Shown here: positions 56,996 through 64,000 of the stretch, piece by piece
How the letters are laid out: every line of letters starts with the position of its first letter
Numbering within the stretch: position 1 is the first letter of the stretch
Assembly (NCBI RefSeq): GCF_011074885.1
Contig: NC_054689.1
Span: 1,674,001 to 1,738,000 of the forward strand
Length of the DNA: 64,000 bases
Reading direction: 5' to 3'
Source: Brettanomyces bruxellensis
Taxonomy: Eukaryota > Ascomycota > Pichiomycetes > Pichiales > Pichiaceae
The notes under the pieces: model-generated
What the model was told of the DNA's origin: nothing
The model's input: only the letters and a program-made list of their open reading frames with translations
Database searches by the model: none
Made by a program: the position numbers and the translations under genes

Positions 56996-58440
56996 GAATA
57001 GATACTTAGACCGCTTTCTTTTTGACAAAGAGGATGGGATATCAAGAAAAGATTAAGAAGCAAAAGTTGTCTTACGACGCGAAAGTATGTTCAGCTAGTG
57101 AGTGTATGTATGTGCTGCGATGTATTACTAGAAATTGTACGGAATTGTACAATTATCTATCCATCAATCCGACTTAAGAACTTAAAAAAATTGCAAACAG
57201 GTATTTACAACCAGGACTGCTATAAGAACAGATTAAGGGAGATTAAGGAAAAGGAAACACTTTTGTCAAATTACTTATCTTCTAATGATCCATATACAAG
57301 GGAAAAATGCGGAAGGAGAAAAATAATCCATATACGGATAAAACGTACTAATAACACAAATAATTCAATAGGGAAAAACTGATCCCGTAGTTGGCCATAG
57401 TTTAAAGTTGCGAACCAACACTTTCGTTACTGCCATACAGTCAAACCGCACTAAATATAATGTTCCCAAGAGCGCGAACAATGCTAATCAGACCTCATGC
57501 TTCCATTCTTTTTAAAACGGAGGACATCATTTTTTTTCCCCTTTAATTCGGAAAATAAAGATATAGAGTGCACTAAACGACTTAAAAAAAAAAAGTAGAC
57601 CGAAATGCGTCATTCAATTGTTCACGTAAATTGGATCGCACATGTGCACTATTCGCACTTAGTTGAGACGAAAGGGAAGCGCTTTTCGTATTGTCCTTTT
57701 TTTTTTTTTGTAATTACGTTTACGTACCGTGTCTCCTATTGTTATACACTTTTTGCTCTTCAATCGTGGGTCCGCTTTTTATTTCTGGAAGCAAGCTTTA
57801 ACTTTGCATTTGAAATGATTATTTCAGATCAACCAATACGAAAACAATATGGTTGTCCATATTATAAATAAAGTTTACTGAACATATTCGATTATCACGG
57901 AAGTGGGAACATACCATTATTAGAGATAGAAATTTCCTTCGTTTTTCACTCCCTACACACTATATCAACTCTGCGCGGCATCGACTCTCAAATTGCTAAT
58001 TTTTTTTTTTCCGAATGCGTCCCAAAGGCTTAAACTTCGTACTTACTTGAAACTCTCACTCTATACGAACATTATGGTTAAAATGAAATTTATTCACTTC
58101 CAATTTTACGCTTTCTTTAGCAATTCTGTCATTGGCGTAGCTTTATAGGGACTATTAATAGCATTTAGATTTCGTTCCTTCCTTTTTCGCAGCTGTAATA
58201 TATGATTACATAATCCAAAATATATGTCCGAAAATAATCTTAAATAAGATCGCCTTTATATTTTTATTTTCATACTAGCACTAGGTTTTAAATATTATAT
58301 TTATTAAACTTCCGCTTGATTTTATCTGTTACCACAGATTTATCATATATGATAGATTAAGCTCTATATTTCTTCCCAGTCCCAATACATGTGTCAACTA
58401 AACTAATTTTATTGAGCTTTAAGTTGCACCTCGTTACCAA
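56996..58440. other. Gene-poor region MNN2-type / MUS81
   Basis: 1,445 bp between the promoter side of the MNN2-type gene and the 3' side of MUS81. Several A and T runs (about 57585, 57700, 57995). Frames at 57098-57382 and 57605-57871 look random. Nothing else recognised. Confidence 0.4.
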
Positions 58441-60213
58441 TTATTTACCCCAAACCTCGTAAAGCTTTTTGCTGAGGGCAGGGCCTATTTTACGCACACC
58501 AATACGATCCTTGAAGATATTATGTATCAGCATTTCTTTGTCCTTTATAATAGCCTGTTGATCTTCTAGACCGTTCCCAGAGATTCCCGTTTCTTGATAT
58601 TTTTCGATTAATTTTTTCGGAGTTTTGAACTCTCGCTGAATCTCAATGGCCTTATCAAGTGAAACACCCCTAGTTGTCATCAACAATCGAACAAACATCT
58701 CGGCAACTGTAGTCATACTACTCTTACTCATCACTCCCTGAAAAGTGTCAAAGTTATAGACCACCTGCATATTGCTGTTTTCACTAGTGAAATGCCCTCT
58801 GAACATCTCAAGAACAGACTTGTATTGCTTCTGCGATTTGAGATTCCTGGGCTCGAGCACCACCAACGATTTACCCTTGTAAAACGATTGAACCTGCTTA
58901 TGTATCATTGCCAATAGCTTAACCGTATCATCACTATCTTTGGTTCTTTTTAGATGGAAATTTGAATATGTTACAGCCATTGACATTGACGTTTGGATAG
59001 CATCACTGAACCTCGAGATATCGCTAGACATTTGCTCTTCTATAATGTACATGATCCTTTGAAGACCAGTCTTGTCTAATCGTGACTTTTGCTCTCTGAA
59101 TCTACCATCTTTTATAGATTCCGCCAGATCATCCAATCTCTTTCGCTCAAAAATGAAGTCTAGCGTTGCCCAGGAGCCTGATTCCTTATTTATCGCAACC
59201 CAAACACCATCACCAACGGATAAAGCTCGAACTTTGCAATTCACGCCCCTAGCCCGAACACCTTTTGCAAAAAATTCAGGCTCTTCTCTTGATCGTACTT
59301 CTCTATCATCTGATACGAAGAATATCTCATAACTACCAGATGGCCAAATATCATAGTCGACGCCATTGTATTTGCATTTGTTTCCGCTTGAAAATTTACT
59401 GCGTGCTATATCGGATCTTGTAGGTGAAGGCTGTATATTTCTGTTCATGTAACTGTAATTATCCTTGGTAGCATATTGAGGTGAACGATCAAAAGAAGAA
59501 TTAAGACTTTTATCGGTATGTGGTGAGTTCAGGCTTGTACGCTGCTTTGATTCGTCATCGACTTTTTTCAATATACCAGCGACCTCTTCACCTTCTTCTG
59601 TAAGGTAGTAGTATACTGGCCTTCCTCTGGACAGCACATATTCGTTTTTTATTAACGTGTTCACACTGTTCCATGCCGAATAGAACTGCCCGGTTGATGG
59701 ATTTGATGTAAAACTGGAACTACAGAAAGGAACTGCATGTCGTATAATCTCGGCTTTAGTCATTCCTTTTCGTTCGAGATCATGAACGTACAACACTAAC
59801 AATATAGCATACCCACCAGTATTCTTTGCAGGAACATACTTTCTTTTCCTCTTCTTTTTGGTTGGATCTTTATCGGATTTCTTGGCACTTTTTCTTTTCC
59901 TTCCATTATTTACAATTTCAGCGTCCTGGTTGGCTTTCTCCTTGGCTGACGACGCCTCATCAACAGGAAAATTGTACCCATTTTCATCACAATACTCTTG
60001 AAGCTTGTTTGACATCAGTTTCACGAGCTTATCTCCAATAAATTTCAAATCAGACAATTGATTTGGATGCTTTATTGGGTAGGGACACTGTCGGACACTC
60101 TTCAATGCCCTATAAAAAGTAGGTGCATTACGTTGACCTCGTTGTACTTTAACGTTGTATTCTTCTTCTAACCACTGACAAAACAGATATTTGAGGTCCT
60201 GTTGTAAATCCAT
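58441..60213 (-). CDS. MUS81: Structure-specific endonuclease subunit Mus81
   Basis: Catalytic XPF-family nuclease that, with Mms4/Eme1, cuts branched DNA at stalled forks and recombination intermediates. 590 residues. An N-terminal helix-hairpin-helix-like region is at 1-75. A basic nuclear-localisation cluster is at 104-126 (RKRKSAKK, KKKRKRK), and a winged-helix-like region at about 130-215. The nuclease domain runs from about 280 with the ERKRLDDLA motif at 356-364 (ERKxxxD) and VGDGVW before it. The C-terminal HhH region is at about 530-590 (RIGVRKIGPALSKKLYEVW). All catalytic acids of the ERCC4 fold appear intact. The start is the first ATG. Confidence 0.94.
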   Translation of the reverse strand: MDLQQDLKYLFCQWLEEEYNVKVQRGQRNAPTFYRALKSVRQCPYPIKHPNQLSDLKFIGDKLVKLMSNKLQEYCDENGYNFPVDEASSAKEKANQDAEIVNNGRKRKSAKKSDKDPTKKKRKRKYVPAKNTGGYAILLVLYVHDLERKGMTKAEIIRHAVPFCSSSFTSNPSTGQFYSAWNSVNTLIKNEYVLSRGRPVYYYLTEEGEEVAGILKKVDDESKQRTSLNSPHTDKSLNSSFDRSPQYATKDNYSYMNRNIQPSPTRSDIARSKFSSGNKCKYNGVDYDIWPSGSYEIFFVSDDREVRSREEPEFFAKGVRARGVNCKVRALSVGDGVWVAINKESGSWATLDFIFERKRLDDLAESIKDGRFREQKSRLDKTGLQRIMYIIEEQMSSDISRFSDAIQTSMSMAVTYSNFHLKRTKDSDDTVKLLAMIHKQVQSFYKGKSLVVLEPRNLKSQKQYKSVLEMFRGHFTSENSNMQVVYNFDTFQGVMSKSSMTTVAEMFVRLLMTTRGVSLDKAIEIQREFKTPKKLIEKYQETGISGNGLEDQQAIIKDKEMLIHNIFKDRIGVRKIGPALSKKLYEVWGK

Positions 60214-60580
60214 CTTACTTTATAAGGACATAACACGGTGCCATTTAATTTTGTGAAAGAAAGAAAATAAATCAAGAACGGCTTATGAAAATAGTTAAGA
60301 AGAGTTGCTTTGAACTCGGCTACACGCGAAAAAAGCTCTTAGAACCGAATTTCTTCATCACTTTCTACCATTTTCTTCTACACCTCACTCCGCTTGCTAT
60401 ACTATTAAACAAGTCTAAATATTGATGAAATCCTGAAGTGCCTAATAAAAATAAATAAATTCATAATTAAGTACATGCCAGGTAACAAATATATATACGC
60501 GGGTGTTGATTCTTGTGTTATTCATAATCAGTTTGTTGTATGCGATGCGATGCTATAGTCGATGGATCCTTCTGCAAGAC
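60214..60580. other. Intergenic region MUS81 / NDUFAF2
   Basis: 367 bp with AT-rich MUS81 promoter and NDUFAF2 3' sequence. No distinct element recognised. Confidence 0.4.
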
Positions 60581-61113
60581 CTAATTTACTTTCATATGTT
60601 CATCCGATGGCGTTTGCCTCATTGTCACATTTTTGTCTGCTCTGTGCAGCTCTTTATACATGTTCTTAATCATTTTATCATTGCTCACAGTTTTTTTATA
60701 CTCAAGTTCTTGACCCTTCAACTTTACTAATTTCCTCAACGTTTCGAGTCGTTCTTCATCTTTGATAAGTTCATCTAGGCTGGGAGCTTTGGATCGTGAA
60801 TATCTCAACCATTGTAGCCATTGAATCGGGAGCTTATCAAAGTAATCAAAGATGAACGATTCTGTTCTAAAAGGGTGCCATATTCGACGGGGCCTTATAT
60901 TTTTATTACCGGTTGGGAAAAATTCCCAGTACGTATTTCCTTTCAAATCGTATCCTAAATCATGACAAATGTTAGTACTTAGAACATAAACACGATCGTA
61001 TTCATACAATACTTACCCACAAAAAAATGCTTTCTGAAAGGAACGTTCCGTAAGCTTTTCCACCAGAACCAAATTCTTTTGTGAAATGGAATAAGCTTGC
61101 TCACTCTTTCCAT
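60581..61113 (-). CDS. Complex I assembly factor NDUFAF2 (B17.2L)-like, spliced
   Basis: Exon 1 is 61113-61017, the intron 61016-60955 and exon 2 60954-60581. Joined: 156 residues starting MERVSKLIPFHKRIWFWWKSLRNVPFRKHFFV|GYDLKGNTYWEF. The splice restores the family motif WK.LR..P.R..F.VG.DL.GN.YWE. Further seen: RPRRIWHPF, then LPIQWLQWLRYSRSKAPSLDELIKDEER, the hallmark of the NDUFA12/NDUFAF2 family (PF05071); the WLRYSR.KAP.L.EL form is the assembly factor. It helps build NADH:ubiquinone oxidoreductase in the mitochondrial inner membrane. The unspliced frame begins inside the intron and misses the conserved N-terminus. Confidence 0.9.
60955..61016 (-). other. Intron of NDUFAF2-like gene
   Basis: 62-bp intron on the minus strand: 5' site GTAAGT, branch point TACTAAC (GTTAGTA on the plus strand at 60971-60977), 3' site TTTAG ending at 60955. 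Very short but complete. Confidence 0.9.
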
Positions 61114-62067
61114 AGTAATCGTAAACTTAGACTAAACAAGGATACGTTTAGGCTAAAATGCAAGATTTGTAAGAAGGTATATTGCAGAGGCAATCCGATA
61201 TTTCGCAAGACTTGGTTTCTAAAGTTCCGCAAAATATGCTTTTTTTGGTTCGCGGCGAACACAGGCTACTACGAACTATTGATCTATATGTTTGACAAGC
61301 ATTATTTTAAAGTTAAATGCAACATATAAAAGTACTAGTGTAATAATGGACATCAGCAAAGTATTATAGTGGTCATCTCTGCGATTCTCCAGATATCATG
61401 AAGAAATAAACCTTTTCGATCATCCCCTTAAAATGCTTCCATTGCACATTTTTGAAGACGCGTCGAAAAGGACGATATATATTACAATTTTTTTAAAGTC
61501 TTTGGATGAAAGAGCGCAAATCAAATTTTCTTGGCATTTATTCCATTGTATAAAATTCTTCTTTCTTCTCATTTGAATACCGAAATTTCATCTCCTGCAC
61601 TTACTCAAAATATGCTTATATAAACTGTATTAAATTATTTATTATCAAACATCAAGCAAAGTAGACATATATACCACGAAGAGTCACAACTACAGTCAAA
61701 CTATACGTTTGCTAAAAAGGTAGGCTTGAAATGGTAAGTTATTCCCCTCTGCTGCTATGACGCCAAGCCTGGAAAGGAGATTCCGTGTGTCAAAATTTTT
61801 TTTTCTTCCGAAATTTGAAGGCTGATCTCTCTCTCCGAAAAGAAATTGGATCTTTACATCTACATTATTCGATTTTTCTTATCGTAGCAGACTTAAATTA
61901 TTATCGATAGGTTAAAAGGGGTGATATCCTTTACGGGCGGGCTACTGGCCATCCGAAATTGCCTCTGACATTCCTTCATCATACGTTATATGCGTCTGTA
62001 TTGCACATTCCTCTCCATATTCATTCTTTACACCAAGAGTACATTATAATTCATACAGTTTAGAGTC
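61114..62067. promoter_or_regulatory. Divergent region NDUFAF2 / KTR gene
   Basis: 954 bp. GACGCGTCGA at 61457-61466. A T-rich, pyrimidine-rich block is at about 61790-61880. The plus-strand frame 61081-61329 overlaps exon 1 of NDUFAF2 antisense and is not called. Confidence 0.45.
61457..61466. promoter_or_regulatory. GACGCGTCGA motif, copy 3
   Basis: Identical to copies at 20174 and 51225, here about 600 bp before the KTR-type gene. Confidence 0.4.
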
Positions 62068-63158
62068 ATGAATTTTGTCACTTTATACCAGATTCTGATG
62101 ATATGCTTTTGGCATTCATTCAGTATGGCGTTCGAACTTCAGAAAGGCATAGAACAAACTACATACAGACGTGCAAATGCCACCTTTTACACTTTATGTA
62201 GAAATAGTGACTTATATGAGTTATTGGAAACTATACAAAACTACAACAATAGGTTTAACGATAAATTCAAATATGACTGGATATTTCTGAATGACAAACC
62301 ATTTACGGAGGAGTTTAAAAGGGCCGTTCAGGCGATTACTACAGGAAATGCATATTTCGATCAAATACCAGAAGAATATTGGAGCTTACCAGAGAATCTC
62401 AACGTTACCAAAATGTATGCAGGAATGAAGCTGTTGCGAGATGATCCTGACGGTGCGGCACCATATGCTACATCACTAAGTTATCGGCATATGTGCAGAT
62501 TTGAATCCGGCTTTTTTTACAAGCAGAAACTTCTTCAAAAGTATAGATTCTTCTGGCGTGTTGAACCTGGTGTTCGCTTAAAATGTGATATAAATCATGA
62601 TCTCTTTAAGGAAATGGAGGACAACAATTATGATTACGGATTTACAATTGGCATGGTTGAATATTCTAAAACCATACCATCCTTATTCAAATCTATGAGG
62701 AGTGCACTTCAATCTCTTGGTAATGATCATCTTCTTACGGATACGGATAAGTATTCAGAGTTTGTCTTTGACAGGAATACTAATGATTACAACTACTGTC
62801 ATTTTTGGACAAATTTCGAAATTGGAAATTTAGATGTTTTTCGGTCTAAAGAATACAATGAGATATTTGAAGCGCTTGACAGATACAATGGCTTTTATTA
62901 TGAGAGATGGGGCGATGCTCCAGTACGTTCATTAATTTTGTCTTTGCTTCTTAAAAAGGGAACGATCAAACGGTTTTCGAACATCGGATATACACATCCA
63001 CCGTATACTCAGTGTCCGACGAATGAAAAAGTTCATCTTTCACACAGATGCACTTGCGATCCATCTCTTGATATAACCAACGAATGGTATAGTTGTTCAT
63101 GGATATTCGACAATATTGAAAGTGGTGAGAATCCATTGGGCATTAGCACCCACGCATA

Positions 63159-63159
<1 letters not shown>
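62068..63159 (+). CDS. KTR/KRE2-family alpha-1,2-mannosyltransferase
   Basis: GT15 enzyme of the secretory pathway that adds mannose from GDP-mannose to O- and N-glycans. 363 residues. The N-terminal hydrophobic segment (NFVTLYQILMICFWHSFSMAF) has almost no cytosolic tail or stem, so the protein is shorter than typical members (about 400-440) and may be anchored or cleaved there. Catalytic domain: FKYDWIFLNDKPFTEEF, YRHMCRFESGFFYKQKLL, FFWRVEPGVRLKCDINHD (metal-binding EPxV region), YNYCHFWTNFEIG with the conserved Glu, YYERWGDAPVRSL, and the C-terminal CTCDP. All hallmark residues appear present. Which KTR member it matches is unclear. Confidence 0.9.

Positions 63160-63161
<2 letters not shown>

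Positions 63162-63193
<32 letters not shown>
63162..63193. repeat. (TA)n microsatellite
   Basis: Sixteen AT/TA units starting 2 bp after the stop codon of the KTR-type gene, in its 3' region between convergent genes. Confidence 0.9.
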
Positions 63194-63195
<2 letters not shown>

Positions 63196-63221
63196 AATTA
63201 GAGTTCCTCTTCTCGTTCACT

Positions 63222-63782
63222 TCAAAGAATGTAGTACTTATTTTCATAACTTCTTACTATCCAATTCAGGGCATCCTGTAAGTTCTCTCCAGAGTAAGCA
63301 CTACAACAGAGTAGTTGCCATTTATGATTCCTTATCTTGTCAAGCTGTAATGTTTCGACAACATGTTTCTTGAGTTTCTCTTGATCTCCATTGTACGTGT
63401 CAATTTTATTGATTAAAATAAGTAGTTCACATCCAGCAATCCTATCTTCTTGAAGGACTTTTTCGAACTCCGTGAAGTTTTCTGACAAACGATGAAGGCT
63501 TGAAGCATCAATCACCCAGACAAGAAAATCAGTTTTTTCAAAGTAGTTATACCAAAATGTTCGAAGAGATGTCTGTCCACCGATATCCCAGATATTTATG
63601 TTAAATCCACCATAATTCACTGTATCGATATTGAATCCCATTGTCGGAGAAATTGCCTTGATATCTTTGTGAAGAAGCGATTTCACGATTGTTGTTTTTC
63701 CCGAATTATCGAGGCCAAGCATCAACACCCTTATCTCTTTCTCCTTCAACTTCTGCTTTCTGATAATTGATAACAATCCCAT
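63222..63782 (-). CDS. CIN4: ARF-like GTPase Arl2/Cin4
   Basis: Small GTPase of the tubulin-folding pathway; works with cofactors Cin1 (TBCD) and Cin2 in microtubule assembly. 186 residues, the normal size. N-terminal MGLLSIIRKQKLKEKEIRVLMLGLD matches Arl2 (MGLL.I.RK.K.KE.E.R.L.LGLDN), with Gly2 as a possible myristoylation site. G-motifs: GLDNSGKT (P-loop; Ser for the usual Ala), PTMGFNI (switch 1), WDIGGQTSLR (switch 2) and NKID (G4). Convergent with the KTR-type gene. The first ATG is at 63782. Confidence 0.94.
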   Translation of the reverse strand: MGLLSIIRKQKLKEKEIRVLMLGLDNSGKTTIVKSLLHKDIKAISPTMGFNIDTVNYGGFNINIWDIGGQTSLRTFWYNYFEKTDFLVWVIDASSLHRLSENFTEFEKVLQEDRIAGCELLILINKIDTYNGDQEKLKKHVVETLQLDKIRNHKWQLLCCSAYSGENLQDALNWIVRSYENKYYIL

Positions 63783-64000
63783 GCTTTTTTCTGCATGCTA
63801 TTATTCAATTCCTCCTTAGTATTCAGAAACACTACAATAATGGCTTGTCATAGAACGGAAAAAAGGAAGCTTAATACTCCCCATTTTTTATTTTCACTTT
63901 TTTTCACGGTCGCTAGGCTTTTTATTACACTCTCCTCGATAGTACTTTTACTAGTCACACAATTAACCATCTGATTTACCAATCAAATCAATTTTATACC
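63783..64000. other. Intergenic right end of window
   Basis: 218 bp upstream of CIN4 with T-rich tracts. No coding frame seen before the edge. Confidence 0.4.

Noticed and set aside
57400..57412. Reverse-strand GTTGGTTCGCAAC resembling a T-arm
   Set aside because: No matching acceptor, D-arm or anticodon arm around it.
57605..57871. 88-codon frame upstream of the MNN2-type gene
   Set aside because: Contains a Phe run from a poly-T tract; no domain and no conserved features.

Overview
This is a nuclear chromosome segment of a budding yeast (Saccharomycotina), compact and AT-rich. It holds about 30 protein-coding genes, nearly all without introns, with orthologues of standard yeast housekeeping genes. 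CUG is read as leucine: the conserved Leu of RPL11 at 8986-8988 is CTG, so this is not a CUG-Ser yeast. At least two genes concern respiratory complex I (an NDUFAF2-type assembly factor and an NDUFB10-type subunit), with an NDUFAF7/MidA-type methyltransferase beside them. Saccharomyces and its close relatives lack complex I, so a Pichiaceae-like lineage (for example Brettanomyces/Dekkera or Ogataea) is the best guess. That is inference and the species is not fixed by what I can see.

Layout. 0-10 kb: 5' part of GPI10 (runs off the left edge), an atypical protein kinase, FHL1, proteasome PRE2, RPL11 with an intron directly after the ATG, and an SPF27/Snt309-like splicing factor. 10-12.3 kb: a long gene-free stretch ahead of a USP-like-domain gene. 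14.9-24.4 kb: PUT2, a peroxisomal ECI1-like isomerase, a DUF1640 mitochondrial protein, SMD2, GUF1 and a thioredoxin reductase with two in-frame starts. 24.8-33.5 kb: YPT35-like PX protein, ATP25, an unknown gene, RAT1 and the MidA-type methyltransferase. 33.9-38.8 kb: a Btn2/Cur1-like heat-shock gene and two unknown Ser-rich genes. 38.8-41.1 kb: an AT-rich desert. 41.1-50.9 kb: a Put4-like permease, CWH43, the complex I subunit and two divergent Ctr3-type copper transporters. 52.4-63.8 kb: PGK1, a CTO1-like HAD phosphatase, MNN2/MNN5-type and KTR-type mannosyltransferases flanking MUS81 and NDUFAF2, then CIN4/ARL2.

Themes that link genes: proline use (PUT2 and a Put4-like permease); GPI-anchor and mannan synthesis (GPI10, CWH43, MNN2-type, KTR-type); splicing (SMD2, SPF27-like); mitochondrial function (GUF1, ATP25, DUF1640, complex I genes); ribosomal-protein control (FHL1 and an RPL11 promoter with a Tbf1-type palindrome beside a Cbf1 E-box); and copper uptake (two CTR genes sharing a promoter with two opposed TTTGCTCA elements). 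I found no transposon, CRISPR, rRNA, convincing tRNA or virus. The best leads are regulatory: the copper-transporter promoter, the heat-shock elements of the Btn2-like gene, the dual-start thioredoxin reductase, a 10-bp motif present three times between genes, and the 2.3-kb AT-rich desert. None amounts to a clearly new multi-gene system.
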